A stretch of 64,000 nucleotides of DNA from Pyrenophora tritici-repentis (Eukaryota; Ascomycota; Dothideomycetes; Pleosporales; Pleosporaceae), in NCBI RefSeq assembly GCF_003171515.1, contig NC_089390.1, positions 1,798,001 to 1,862,000 of the forward strand. The letters run 5' to 3'. Shown in pieces: positions 1 through 10,571 of this stretch. The notes below the pieces were generated by a model. It searched no databases, was not told where the DNA came from, and saw only the letters and a list, made by a program, of their open reading frames with translations. Position 1 is the stretch's first letter, and each line of letters begins with the position of its first letter. Both the position numbers and the translations under genes were made by a program.

Positions 1-1
1 A

Positions 2-895
2 GACATCCGCTTCGGTCGAAAACGCGACCCCAAACATGGGAAGCCCATTGCTCTCCTGGCCCCACCCCAGCACGGCCCAGCACCCCTGGAGTTCAATATC
101 TCGCACCAAGCAGGTCTCGTGGCGCTGGTCGGATGCAAGACTGACGAGCTAGATGCAGAGGTTGGCGTGGACATCGTTTGTGTGAACGAGAGAAACGATT
201 ATAGAGTCGTGGATGAAGAGGGCTTCGATAGCTGGGTAGACGTCTACTCCGAGATCTTCAGCCAGGAGGAGAGCTTCGATCTCAAGTATAACGTTGACCC
301 TTTTCCTCTTCTCGACGGTACCATAGTCACCCAGGATATGCTTGGTCGACACGATCGGTGTTGTACACGGAACCAACACCTTACCATCACATTACCAAAC
401 GGTGAAAAGAGGTCGGTCGACTCAGATCTTCTCATTGACGCCAAGTTGAGACGCTTCTATACGTACTGGTGCTACAAAGAAGCATACATCAAGCTGGACG
501 GCGAAGCTCTTCTCGCGCAATGGATCCCATGCCTAGAATTCAAACACGTGCGCGCCCCGCGACCGGGCACACCTGCACGTTGCAGCACGCATGGTTCCTG
601 GGGCGAGCGCATTAGTGACGCAGAAGTTTGGTTCTCAATGAAAGCGGACGGAAAAGGGCCGGCGGGCGTGCGAGATATGACGAGGGGGGAAAGTAGGAAG
701 TTGGATGATACAAGAGTGGAGATTCAAGCTTTTGAGGAGAACTTTATGATTGGGGTTGCTGCGAGGGAGAGAACGGATCCGGTGGTTGATGGACACAGGA
801 GCAGATTGCCGAATGTACTCACACACTTCAAGGGGCTGCATCTTGAGGAAGATGTCATTGCCATTGCGAGGATGTCATCTCCGGGAAGTTGGTAG
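2..895 (+). CDS. npgA: 4'-phosphopantetheinyl transferase (Sfp/NpgA type), 5' end missing
   Basis: The frame is already open at base 2, so the N-terminus lies outside the window; about 297 residues are visible to the TAG at 893-895. It should move the phosphopantetheine arm from CoA onto carrier domains of polyketide synthases, NRPSs and the lysine-pathway aminoadipate reductase. Seen: the upstream motif 'GKPIALL...LEFNISHQAG', the Mg-binding 'VGVDIV', and the third signature 'WCYKEAYIKLDGEALLA' (W-x-x-KEA-x-x-K). These three in order define the Sfp-type family. The downstream part with 'FEENFMIGVA' is typical of the fungal broad-range enzyme. No intron is needed in the visible part. The window has no PKS or NRPS, so this is likely the general cellular enzyme; calling it NpgA rather than another PPTase is inference. 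Confidence 0.88.
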   Translation, partial: DIRFGRKRDPKHGKPIALLAPPQHGPAPLEFNISHQAGLVALVGCKTDELDAEVGVDIVCVNERNDYRVVDEEGFDSWVDVYSEIFSQEESFDLKYNVDPFPLLDGTIVTQDMLGRHDRCCTRNQHLTITLPNGEKRSVDSDLLIDAKLRRFYTYWCYKEAYIKLDGEALLAQWIPCLEFKHVRAPRPGTPARCSTHGSWGERISDAEVWFSMKADGKGPAGVRDMTRGESRKLDDTRVEIQAFEENFMIGVAARERTDPVVDGHRSRLPNVLTHFKGLHLEEDVIAIARMSSPGSW

Positions 896-1213
896 GATAT
901 GAGGTTACATTCAACATAGATACACATCGTGGACTTTAATGGTCTATAATACGGCATGTACACGACCTTGGCAATTTTTCATGTTGTTGGACCCTTTGCG
1001 CGTTTCATGAGGGAGTTGAGAGTGAAACCCCTCAGTAGAGCTCTCGTCAAAATCATGTCATCGATAATTCTACAGTTTGGTACGCCAAGGATAAGCTGCT
1101 ACGTCAACAATAAATGTATTGCCCCTCCATCACTAATCACTAGTAACCTCATCTCCTCTCATAGCTCATCAACAATTCAGCTTGAATTGAACAAATCGAC
1201 TGCCATATCAACC

Positions 1214-1769
1214 ATGTCTTCCAATTCGCTCAAGTACCCACTTCTCGCAATTCCTGCCTATTACGTCTTCTCAGTCGTTCCACATGTGTACGCCAGTGGC
1301 CTACTCGCAAGACATGGCTACAAAATGAACAATGCAAACCCCAAAGCCTCCTTATCCCCAGAAAATGTGAAGGGCAAGGTGCCTGATGAGGTGTATGACA
1401 CTCCTTCACGACATGGTACCGCCTTCTCAATCAGGCGTTAACAACGCATACAGGTTCCAAAAGTACCAGCGCGCTGAAAACGCCCAATCCAACAACATGG
1501 AACAAATGCCCTTGTTCGCAGCTGCCGTGCTTGCAAGCCTCATCGCCGAACGCACCACCGCCACTGGAATCGGAAGGGAGGTCATGTCAGGTGATGCAAC
1601 GGGCTTGACGACGTTCATCTCAGCTTGGTTCGCCGTCAGGACCTTGTATGTTGTTTCCTATGTGCAGCTTTCAGAAGCCCCCAAGAGTGCCATCAGGAGT
1701 GTTTTGTGGGCTACCGGTTCCGGGTTGGCATTCTATCAGTTCTACAAGGCTGCTGCGCTTTTCGGCTAA
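1214..1769 (+). CDS. MAPEG-family membrane protein (microsomal GST-like)
   Basis: Two exons, 1214-1392 and 1454-1769, give 164 residues. The intron 1393-1453 (61 nt, GTATGA...ACAG) was chosen because it joins 'KVPDEV' to 'FQKYQRAENAQ' in frame and yields the family core. MAPEG proteins are four-helix membrane proteins of ER or mitochondria that act in glutathione conjugation or eicosanoid-like lipid metabolism. Seen: an N-terminal hydrophobic helix (YPLLAIPAYYVFSVVPHVYA), the signature region 'RAENAQSNNMEQMPLFAAAV' with the conserved E-x-x-P, and two more hydrophobic segments ending at 'LAFYQFYKAAALFG'. The start ATG at 1214 has an ACC ahead of it. The substrate cannot be read from sequence. 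Confidence 0.85.
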
Positions 1770-2155
1770 GGGTGCGGAAGGGTGCGGGGATAGAACGGGG
1801 AATAAGAGTACACGATAACAGCCACAATGACATGCGGTGACATGCACGGCTAATAAGCGCATGAAAATGCCGCCCGGTATTTCAGGAACGTATGATAAGC
1901 ACGAATCATGATCGTAGCCAAATCTGAAAATTCAATCTTAATAAGCCCGATATCTCGCCGCAAAGGTGGGGATCGGTATCTCGGGGTACACTATTCACGT
2001 GTGGCGGTTCACAGTACCCGGACTATGGCTGTCCGATAACTTCATCATATAATGGACAATTCCTGGGTGGCGTTCCTTTTGCTTTCTTTCTTTTTCTCCA
2101 CCTTCACGCTGTACCCTTTAAGCGCAAATTGTTCATATACTTGAGCGGTACAGCC

Positions 2156-3229
2156 ATGCGGTCAACTCTCAACACAGCCCTTTGGCTCGCTTTTGCGACT
2201 TCTCTCAGCTCAGCGACGCCTCATTATGGCACTGCCAAAACTCAACTCAAGCATTGGCCCGCCGAAGCCGCAACAGCACTCAACCGCATGATCGCGCGCA
2301 ACGCAAACCAGAGCAACTACGCATGCTTCGACATGGACAACACAAGTTACCGCTACGACATTGAAGAGTCTCTCATCCCCTTCCTCGACAACCGCGGCAT
2401 CCTAACGCGCGAAAAGCTGGACCCGAGCCTAAAACTAATCCCCTTCAAAGACACCGCAAACGTCACGGAATCAATGTACAGCTACTACAACCGGCTCTGC
2501 GAAATCGACAACTTCATATGCTACCCATGGGCAGCTCAAGCCTTCTCGGGCTTCACCCTGCGCGAGCTCAAAGGCTGGGTCGACGAACTAATGGCCCTCA
2601 ACACCACGATCCCAACCGCCTACTGGGACAACGACACCCTCGTCAGCACATCAATCAACCCCCCACGTATCTTCCGCGGACAAGTCGAACTCTACAACGC
2701 ACTTATGGAAAACGGAATCGACGTCTACGTTATCAGCGCTTCTCATGAGGAACTCGTTCGCATGGTCGCCAGCGACCCGAAATACGGGTACAACGTACCG
2801 CCGCAGAACGTCATCGGCGTCACTACGATGCTAAAAAATGCGACCTCAGGCGCCCTTACAAATGCCCGCAAACAAATTGCCGATGACTCTTACGATCAAA
2901 CCGCTAACCTGGATCTCGTCGTCACCCCGTATCTGTGGACGCCGGCGACGTGGTATGCGGGTAAGTGGGCGGCTATTTTAACGTATATTTCCGAGTGGAA
3001 GAGGCCCATACTGGTGGGCGGTGATACACCGGGGAGTGATACGTATATGCAGTTTCATGGGGTGGATGTGGGGAAGGGCGGGGTGCATCTTTGGATTAAC
3101 AGGACGGCAGCTGTATATGAGAAGTTAGAGAAGGAGATTAAGGAGAATGCGGAGGAGCAGAGGGCTAATGGGAGAGAGGTTACTGCTGATAAAAATTGGG
3201 TTGTTGTTAAGCCGGAGGAGATTTTGTAG
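2156..3229 (+). CDS. Secreted HAD-superfamily phosphatase, phosphorylcholine-phosphatase-like
   Basis: Single exon, 357 residues. The ATG at 2156 is preferred because it starts a clean signal peptide (MRSTLNTALWLAFATSLSSA); the frame is open a little further upstream. HAD motif I is 'FDMDNT' at residues 58-63, with D59 the expected nucleophile and D61 the acid/base. Motif II is around 'VISASHEE', and motif IV is 'ILVGGDTPGSD'. The 'FDMDNTSYRYDIEESL' context resembles PchP-type phosphorylcholine phosphatases and the phosphoserine-phosphatase-like branch, so a secreted phosphomonoesterase is likely; the substrate is inference. Several N-x-T/S sites fit secretion. A strongly CT-rich tract at about 2075-2104 lies just upstream, common in well-expressed fungal promoters. 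Confidence 0.85.
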   Translation: MRSTLNTALWLAFATSLSSATPHYGTAKTQLKHWPAEAATALNRMIARNANQSNYACFDMDNTSYRYDIEESLIPFLDNRGILTREKLDPSLKLIPFKDTANVTESMYSYYNRLCEIDNFICYPWAAQAFSGFTLRELKGWVDELMALNTTIPTAYWDNDTLVSTSINPPRIFRGQVELYNALMENGIDVYVISASHEELVRMVASDPKYGYNVPPQNVIGVTTMLKNATSGALTNARKQIADDSYDQTANLDLVVTPYLWTPATWYAGKWAAILTYISEWKRPILVGGDTPGSDTYMQFHGVDVGKGGVHLWINRTAAVYEKLEKEIKENAEEQRANGREVTADKNWVVVKPEEIL

Positions 3230-4368
3230 GGGGGTTATGGGGGAGGGGGGAAATAGGTTGGGGAGTGTAAATATTAGGGATATGTGTTTATATAAATATG
3301 ATTCTTAATCGATGAACCAACAGGAGCTTTGTGTGGATGGGATGGAATGGGATTTACATGTAAGATGTGAGGACGTCACGTGCACACGAGGCGCGGCTTG
3401 ATGACGTAAACGTCTCTCTTGGCAAAGCTGCAGCCAGCTGAAACGCGTCGCGATAGCTCACTGAGTCTCTCACCTTCAACCTCCAACCCGGAATACCACC
3501 ACGGCGCACCAAACCAAGAGAACGACAAGTAGCTATGCAACAATGTATCTCTATAGCCCTGAGTAGATCAGTGCTCAAGGCACGACAACTAACGCAAAGA
3601 AAACTCCCCAGACACCTCACCTAGCCAGTTTGGCTCGGCCAACGGGCGGAGGGTGTCCACGAACAGTGTCTTGTTGAATGACGCGCCAGCTGGTGCTCGC
3701 AACGAATATACTACTATGTATGTCTCATCCTTTCCTACCTTCATCCCCCCATCTCCCCACAAACACCCAATGATGATCCAAAATTACACTTGAACCGAGA
3801 ACCCCGGGTCCCTACTTCAATGTCTGCGCATTACGTGGTTTGCATTATGCTAGCCCGGGTGTCTGTTAATATGGGGGCACGGGGTTCGATGGCGAGGTTA
3901 AGATAGCTCTGATGGGTGCGGGAGGTAGTCATGAATAGGATATTAGGATGGGGATTAGGCTGACGTCGTTTAGATAATGTAGATCTCGAGGCTTATGCCG
4001 GATATCCCTTGCTCGTTTCGCACCTCTTTCCAAGGATTCTTTGACTTAACTTTCTTTACTAGCTGTTGGTACTAGGTTTCGTCTTGAAAGCCAATATATC
4101 CTTTTGCAACATGTTGTACATGACTTCAAAGAGATGGTCGGCTTAGGGTACAGATAGTTATAATAGACATAGTTTAGACAAATCGTCTATGCGCAGCTTA
4201 TAAAGTATGCGCATTCTTCGCCATAGTTATTAGGAATGCTACAAGTCCAATAATAGCTATTGTATTAGCTTCACTATGTGGAACTTCATAAGGTCTGTCT
4301 AAGGGAATATTAGGGTAGTCACAACCTCCACGTATTTGAACTTCCGCACGGTGCTTCCGGAGAAGTGT

Positions 4369-4385
4369 CCAGGGTAGAACCCTGG
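4369..4385. repeat. Short perfect hairpin (7-bp stem, 3-nt loop)
   Basis: CCAGGGT and ACCCTGG flank AGA. It lies in the AT-richer intergenic stretch. Function unknown. Confidence 0.6.
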
Positions 4386-4640
4386 TACTGCAAGCGGGAC
4401 TAAGGGTAGGTGTCTTTGTCCCTGCACGCATTAAGTAAATTTTGTCCTGGCACTTCCCACTCACACTATAGACTGTTCAAGATTAGACTCTTTAGAAAGG
4501 TATCATGACGCGGAGGTTTTGTTTGTAAGCTGGTCATTGTTTAACTAATCAAGCGGTAGCATCTACAATACTGTCACTAACATCTATCAAGGTTAGCGTA
4601 GGATATGACTTTAATGGCGAAATACTTATAAAAAAAATTG

Positions 4641-4660
4641 GCCGTTCCAAAAGGAACGGC
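4641..4660. repeat. Perfect GC-rich hairpin (8-bp stem, AAAA loop)
   Basis: GCCGTTCC and GGAACGGC flank AAAA, directly after an A-rich run (ttataaaaaaaattg). GC-rich hairpins in AT-rich DNA are common in fungal mitochondrial genomes, which is one reason to suspect an organelle origin, but this is weak. Confidence 0.65.
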
Positions 4661-5521
4661 TAGGGCAACCATCCGTGATAACCTCGTACAGCGTATTCCT
4701 ATGTCCACACTAATGACATGACAGAAGCCCATGTCGAGCAATGTATTGGCTCTGCACCCCCATTTTTGACCAAGAAAGCGTTGCGAAGAAGGATGGCGTG
4801 TTGACCAGGGAGCGAAGCTGGACAGACGAAAGGAGGCTTGCAGTGCCCAACGCGGGCGATATTGACAGACAGGCCTAGACCTTGATCCTCACTCGAGAGA
4901 GGTCCCGTCGCTAAAGCCTTGATAGAGGAGCTTTGCATGGTAGCTTCCCTTGTCCTGCCAGTCTGCTGCCGATGGTATACTGTTCCTTCCCGCAAAACCA
5001 TCCGGTGTACGGCCATGTCCGAGAAGGCAGAGTTATGCACCCGAGCATTTGGACTTCTTGCCTAAGCCCTAGTGCTTTCGTAGAAATTGTTTTCGCTTCT
5101 CTGTCAATGCCATTTACTCTTCATCGTGGCATGACCATCGACGCCCGAATAAGCGCACGTAGTCAACGAAATCCTAATCAGTGTAGCACAGCGATCGCGT
5201 AATCCTCTCCTTGTGATACCGTCATCATTGACTTTCAGGCCAATGAGCTTCTCTCTGAGTGTAGTAGCTTGATTTTCGGAGACTGGTCTTTGTTTCCTCC
5301 TCATGCACATGGAGCAATGGGGGGCATTGCGATACGGACAAAAGACATCCTCAAAAGCCGCATTGTCGTTCGTAGCAGCTAAGGAACTGCGCAAACGAAA
5401 GGGTAAACGCTCGTCAAAACTTGACGTACGCTGAACGTACGTGTGACAATTAACGCGACTGGCCGGATATCACCATATGGTGACTAGTATCGAATGAAGT
5501 TCGTTGCGATACAGACTTTGT

Positions 5522-6139
5522 ATGGACGTAGGCGACGCGAGAGGTTGGAGATATGATCAGGACTTTCGTCCTTGTCGGAGAGACACACAGGCATCTTCGT
5601 CGCCAGACACAGCAAGCTTGTCCCAGGATGAGCAACCGCATAGTGCTAGCGCTGCGTACCAGGTCCAACACACTTTGACCCATCAAGCCTTCATGCGCGA
5701 GTTTCAAGACATCAGATCCGAAGCGTGGCGGTACACCATCGTTGACAATACCAACCTGAGACGTATTGAGACCTCGCTGGGCTTTCGCCTTTCCGACGAG
5801 TGGATCTCACGCCAGCCAAAGCCAAACAGGTTCGTACGTCTGTATGTTAGGTTCGACCTTAGTCAATACCGCGCTCTTCCGAAGTCTATCCGCTATACGC
5901 ATGATGCTGAACGTGAGCTTGGTGATAATTGGTACCCGGTATTACAACTCCCATACGAACTTCAGTACCAGGTCGCTTGTATGTTGACGGAATTCAAGAA
6001 CCTAGAGTTTTCCCTCAACAGAGGAAACCGGCATCTCTCGTCATTTCTCTTCTGCTCGCGTCATCGCGTGTTCTACAAAGTTACCCAGAATGGCCAGAGT
6101 CTGTTGTACGGATGGGTAGTCGACGTGGTCCTTTTGTAA
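5522..6139 (+). CDS. Hypothetical protein, about 205 residues
   Basis: An open frame from the ATG at 5522 to 6139. I recognise no family. Seen: a Ser/Gln-rich N-terminal part and a more ordered C-terminal half with alternating hydrophobic and charged residues ('FVRLYVRFDLSQYRALPKS', 'NWYPVLQLPYELQYQVACML'). The second half looks protein-like rather than random. It stands between a gene-poor stretch and RTP1. The start is uncertain, an intron near the N-terminus is possible, and a chance ORF cannot be excluded. Confidence 0.4.
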   Translation: MDVGDARGWRYDQDFRPCRRDTQASSSPDTASLSQDEQPHSASAAYQVQHTLTHQAFMREFQDIRSEAWRYTIVDNTNLRRIETSLGFRLSDEWISRQPKPNRFVRLYVRFDLSQYRALPKSIRYTHDAERELGDNWYPVLQLPYELQYQVACMLTEFKNLEFSLNRGNRHLSSFLFCSRHRVFYKVTQNGQSLLYGWVVDVVLL

Positions 6140-7049
6140 GAACTTTAACACCCCAACAGGCACATGACATCCCAATTTGAGCTTGCACTCCCGTACCTCG
6201 AATCTCCCTTTTGCACACCGTGCGAGGTGGTTCACAAACGCAAACCAAGAGGCAGGGGCTAATCGGAAGGTCGGCGACATGACCGCGATACTTTCGATGC
6301 TGTAAACCAGCATGGATACCAAGAAATGATTAGGGTTAAGATCCGAGTCTGCCCTCCTCACGCACAACCCTGGTGTTGCCACTGGGGCGCACGAACCAAC
6401 ATGCAACCAACCAATAAGACCATACTAAGAGGCTCAGGATGGGTGCTGACCGCGCGAGTACGTGAGGCGCGGACGAACCGCATTCCAAAGAGAAGACAGA
6501 CATCGGTAACTGTGGGGGAAATGGCAAGCGTTGTGCTCGCAAGCGAGCGAGAGAAGAGGTGGTGTCGAAGGAGATGGTGACGCAACCGACCCGCTATAAC
6601 AGACATTGTCAGATTCGATGATTTCGTTTGCGATTTCAGACTCCAGTCATGATTCGATAAAGAGTGGCAGTGATGCAACAAGAAGGAAATCGTGTAGTAG
6701 CGAAGTCACTCGAATGGTTGTTGTGTTAGAAAGCTCCGGGCAGATAGGTGAGAACGACGCGTTAAGGTGGTACCTGCCAAGAAACGCGCCCCTTCCTCGC
6801 GTAACTCTGACGCTAGCACGTGAACGTGTTTTCTTACTAATCACCGACATTCCTTTCACCTTCTACAACCGACCATCACTTTGCGCATGTACTAGTACGA
6901 GGCTCTGAAGTGGAATCCACCTGGAATATTGAGAATATTCGTGCCCATTGTCGACGTTCCTGCGTAGCCCGAACAGTAGCACCGCTGCAAAACGCTACTC
7001 GCCGATCGTGAGAAGCCTGGCCCGAACACTCGAAAGAGTTCTACCTACA
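6140..7049. other. Intergenic region upstream of RTP1
   Basis: About 0.9 kb without a supported gene; it should hold the RTP1 promoter. The RTP1 frame is open for about 100 nt upstream of its first ATG, but without an ATG. Confidence 0.5.
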
Positions 7050-10000
7050 ATGGGCACCATCGAGGAATCCGTTGATGCAGCGGCTGAATTTATTGGTCCC
7101 TTCGTTGACAAAGGTCGCAAATACAGTGCTGAAGTCTCAACCGACTTGCTTGTAGACCAGGCGCTTTTCCATCTCCAGGCTATCAATACCGCAGACCTAG
7201 CGGCAGATCCAAACGCACCCTATGACGCTTCGCTTGCTGGAGTCGTCTACGGTCTTCTAGACTTGATCACCCTGCTAGGCATAATACCACGACTATCTCC
7301 CGGTGTTGCGTTCAGTCAGCGGCCGAGATCCACACTGTCTGCAATCATCTACACGCCGCCGAATCGCAGCTTGGACCTGCTTGCAAAGATAATAGAATGC
7401 CTTTTATCGGTGATGAGGCAACATGGAGATGGTGTGCAGCCGCTGCTTTCTCAGCGGATACTTCCTGACATGATCTCTGCGCTGGCTGAGCTTTCCTTCT
7501 CACCAGACTCGGACCAAGACACCAAAAACAAATACACAAACGCATACGAGAAAATAATGAAAGACACTCCCACCTCGCGGCTACTTCCAATTCTTACAAC
7601 GTTCCTGCAACAGCCGCTACCGATATGGTTCAAGCCCGTGATCTCTGCTGAGCTATCCATGGTCCCACTTCGACCCAACGGCGTTCGGCACACCGTCGAG
7701 TTTCTTTCCTTGTCTTACTTATCCAAAAACTCCCAGATCCCCCAGGGCGCATCAGGTCCATCTTCACAAATTCCAATCCCGTTGGAGGCTGTTACGCAGG
7801 CCTCAAAGTTACTGGTCCAGCCACCGAGTGGTATCGGCCTTGATGCTTGGTTGATGAAACTCGCTCCCCAAATACTGCATTTGCTCGATGGAAGCGAGGG
7901 CAAGGAGCTAAGTCGGGCGGCTGGACAGATTGTTGCAGGTGGGATATTGAGTAAACGAGCAACTGGGGCGCCCGGTTCCGTGGGATGGGAAACCTTTGTA
8001 AGCCCTTTATTGCGAACGATTTATCCTAAGGAGCTCGAGAATGCTGCATCCAATACCAATGATAAGACAAAGGTTGTTGTGCAGGAGGCAGACTTGAAGA
8101 TTGCATTACGACGACTCGATGCCATTGTGTTCTCATATTCTCACGTGGGACTCATCAAGCGCTTGATTAGTCCCGTGCTCCTTTCATTATGGGCTTTGCT
8201 TAATTACACCGAGTCCAGGCCACTGCTGAATAAAGAATGGGGTGCGCTAGCGAACTCAATTCTGTCACGGTATATGGAAATTGCTTGCGATGTCAATCAA
8301 ATCGACAACATTGCTACAAACCTCTTCTGGAACGGAGACATTCTTTGGACCTTTGGACCAGGGTCCGAAGGTGGCGTGGAGATCCGACGGCGGTTGCGAG
8401 AAAAGAAAAAGGATGTGGGGTCAATGGAAAGCATCGTGGAACAGATCAGCAATCTAGATGACAGAGTGTCCCTTTTGGTTTCCCTTCTTTCGGAAGCCAA
8501 AATTCCTGACGAGGTCGCTGGATCTATTTTTCTCCACACAACAAGGCGCTGGCTAGCTCCGGAGGAGTCTACAGCAAAGTCTCTGGTTGACGACGATCCG
8601 ACAGGTGATCCACTTGCAGCACTTGTTGATGCAAAGCTCTCGGAAGCGTTGGCGCAGCGTTTCCAGAAGCATCTCGCACGAAGTCCACAGCACATTATCG
8701 AGCTCGTGGCCCAGCTTATCGTAAGCTCTATCAATGCGCACAAGGATCGGCTGGACAAGTCCCAAAAGTTGCGGACTTCCAAACGAGCACTGTTGGGTAG
8801 TATCGTGCAGAAGCAGGGTGTTTCAGCAGCAGAAGACGATAGCGACGCTACAGATGAGGATTTGTTATCATTTTCTCTGGGGATTTTGAACATGTTGATA
8901 GCGTCGCCGGACTTCAAGAAAACACTCTCAGTGATGGAATCGTTGCACGAACTCATCCCGCCGCTGACCTATCTCACGCAGCCTCACTCTCAATCTCAGC
9001 TTTCCTTTTCGCCCTTGATAAGTAATTCGGCGACAACCATTATCCAGCTCATCGCCCCTATGCCTACAGTTCAGTCTTCTACAGCGGGCACCATGCCCAG
9101 CAAACTAACTGATCCTCTTGCGGAGCACCGCGCTACGTTGAAGACATGTCTCGGGGAACTGCAATCACCCGAAGCCCCCAACCGCACGTGGGCCCTCAAC
9201 ATGCTACATACACTCCTCAAGAGCCCTATCGCATTCAGAGCGGTTGATGTGCCATCACTCTCACACACACTACTGTCAGCATCCCTAGCAGACCCGGAAT
9301 CATATGTCCACCTAGCCGCAATACCCGTCGTCGTCACCTTGGCAGACCGAGCGCCCAAACCCGTTGTAGGCATCCTAGTCGACGCGTTCATTGACATTGA
9401 CGAGCGATCCCTGAAGCTTGCCCGAGGAAAGCAGACTGAGGAAAAAGAAAACGAATTGAGAAACGCCATGGACTTTCGGCTGCGTGTTGGTGAAGTGCTG
9501 AACAACTTTGTCAACGAGGGCGACATTTGGAACTCGAACGATCGTACTACTATGCGGTATAAATATGCGAAACAGATCACGGAGGCGTGCCTGTCGTTGG
9601 CGAGTCGACGTGGTCAGCGTACACAGACTCTGTTAACTCGCACGGAGCTTGCAGAGCAGGAAAAGAGGATTAGGGAGGAGGGCGAGGCAGCTTGGGGCGG
9701 TCCCATTCCTAACGTCTTTGATCCAGAGGATGCAGGATCACAGGACAAGGCAGAGTACGAAGCGCTGCAAAAGATTGTTCGCGGTTGGGAGGATACGGGC
9801 ATCGAAGAAGACGTTCGGATTCGTGCTTCTGCTCTCAGCGTCTTGTCCATTGTCTTTGAGCACCGACTAAACGTGTTGCGGCAACCGACTGTTGATGCAG
9901 GACTACAGGTTGTTCTTCTTGTCCTTACTGTGGAAAGAGAGGAGCCCAAGGCATTGTTACGTCGCGCAGCTGTTCTCGCGGTCATGGGCCTATTGCGTAG

Positions 10001-10310
10001 TTTCGACGCGGCCATTGAACGTGGACAGGAGCACGAGATTGGGTTGAGTCCGAAGCAGCAGGAAGAACTAGAGCGAGTCGTCAAATGGGTTAGAGATGAA
10101 GACGGGGATGCGCTTGTAAGAGGTCACGCGGCAAGCGTAGTCGAAGGACTGGAGACTTTACGACTGAAGAAGCTATACAATGCCAAAGATGACAGCCTAA
10201 AGCTCGGGCAGGATCTTGGGCTCGAGGGCAATCTCAGGGGACTCAACGTGCAGCCTCAAATGGAAAGAAATGAGCAGAAAAAGAAGAAGATTATCGAGGA
10301 GATAGAATAA
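7050..10310 (+). CDS. RTP1: RTP1/TANGO6-type RNA polymerase II assembly and nuclear import factor
   Basis: A single long exon of 1086 residues. Start at the ATG 7050 (MGTIEESVDAAAEF), the first ATG in frame. Rtp1 is a HEAT-like alpha-solenoid protein that helps assemble RNA polymerase II subunits and bring the enzyme into the nucleus. Seen: helical repeats throughout; the RTP1_C1 region around 'HRATLKTCLGELQSPEAPNR' to 'LRVGEVLNNFVNEGDIW' (roughly residues 690-830); and the C-terminal RTP1_C2 region around 'LRRAAVLAVMGLLRSFDAA' to 'VRGHAASVVEGLETL' (roughly 960-1050), then a Lys-rich tail. The length fits the fungal family. It is convergent with SmF, 261 bp downstream. Confidence 0.9.
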   Translation: MGTIEESVDAAAEFIGPFVDKGRKYSAEVSTDLLVDQALFHLQAINTADLAADPNAPYDASLAGVVYGLLDLITLLGIIPRLSPGVAFSQRPRSTLSAIIYTPPNRSLDLLAKIIECLLSVMRQHGDGVQPLLSQRILPDMISALAELSFSPDSDQDTKNKYTNAYEKIMKDTPTSRLLPILTTFLQQPLPIWFKPVISAELSMVPLRPNGVRHTVEFLSLSYLSKNSQIPQGASGPSSQIPIPLEAVTQASKLLVQPPSGIGLDAWLMKLAPQILHLLDGSEGKELSRAAGQIVAGGILSKRATGAPGSVGWETFVSPLLRTIYPKELENAASNTNDKTKVVVQEADLKIALRRLDAIVFSYSHVGLIKRLISPVLLSLWALLNYTESRPLLNKEWGALANSILSRYMEIACDVNQIDNIATNLFWNGDILWTFGPGSEGGVEIRRRLREKKKDVGSMESIVEQISNLDDRVSLLVSLLSEAKIPDEVAGSIFLHTTRRWLAPEESTAKSLVDDDPTGDPLAALVDAKLSEALAQRFQKHLARSPQHIIELVAQLIVSSINAHKDRLDKSQKLRTSKRALLGSIVQKQGVSAAEDDSDATDEDLLSFSLGILNMLIASPDFKKTLSVMESLHELIPPLTYLTQPHSQSQLSFSPLISNSATTIIQLIAPMPTVQSSTAGTMPSKLTDPLAEHRATLKTCLGELQSPEAPNRTWALNMLHTLLKSPIAFRAVDVPSLSHTLLSASLADPESYVHLAAIPVVVTLADRAPKPVVGILVDAFIDIDERSLKLARGKQTEEKENELRNAMDFRLRVGEVLNNFVNEGDIWNSNDRTTMRYKYAKQITEACLSLASRRGQRTQTLLTRTELAEQEKRIREEGEAAWGGPIPNVFDPEDAGSQDKAEYEALQKIVRGWEDTGIEEDVRIRASALSVLSIVFEHRLNVLRQPTVDAGLQVVLLVLTVEREEPKALLRRAAVLAVMGLLRSFDAAIERGQEHEIGLSPKQQEELERVVKWVRDEDGDALVRGHAASVVEGLETLRLKKLYNAKDDSLKLGQDLGLEGNLRGLNVQPQMERNEQKKKKIIEEIE

Positions 10311-10571
10311 CCTCTAGTGGGTGTGGCAATGGTAGCATTTTTTGAAGCTTCATATCCGAAGCTAGGGTATCCTGACTCGCACCAAATCCATGCCTACGCG
10401 TCGTGGCTTGGTTGTCTCTTGCGCTGCAATGGAGTGTGTAGCGCACGGCTTGTCTTGCAGCGTGCTTAATTCCCCATAGTCGCACCGGGAGCTTCCAACG
10501 TACTCAGAGCGAGAGCATCATAGCTCTGGTTGCGGTCCTTTTGGGCTCGCGCATGCTGTCCTTTCCCTCGC

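Larger units (their letters stand above)
3230..5521. other. Gene-poor stretch, partly AT-rich with small hairpins
   Basis: I see no convincing gene. The part from about 4020 to 4690 is visibly AT-richer than its surroundings and carries two perfect short hairpins (4369-4385 and 4641-4660). The short open frames here have no recognisable domain. It could be a decayed element or an organelle-derived insertion, but nothing here proves either. Confidence 0.5.

Noticed and set aside
1..895. Secondary metabolite cluster from the PPTase, with the Zn2Cys6 factor at 56-57 kb
   Set aside because: No PKS, NRPS, terpene synthase or tailoring gene in the window; the two genes are 56 kb apart.
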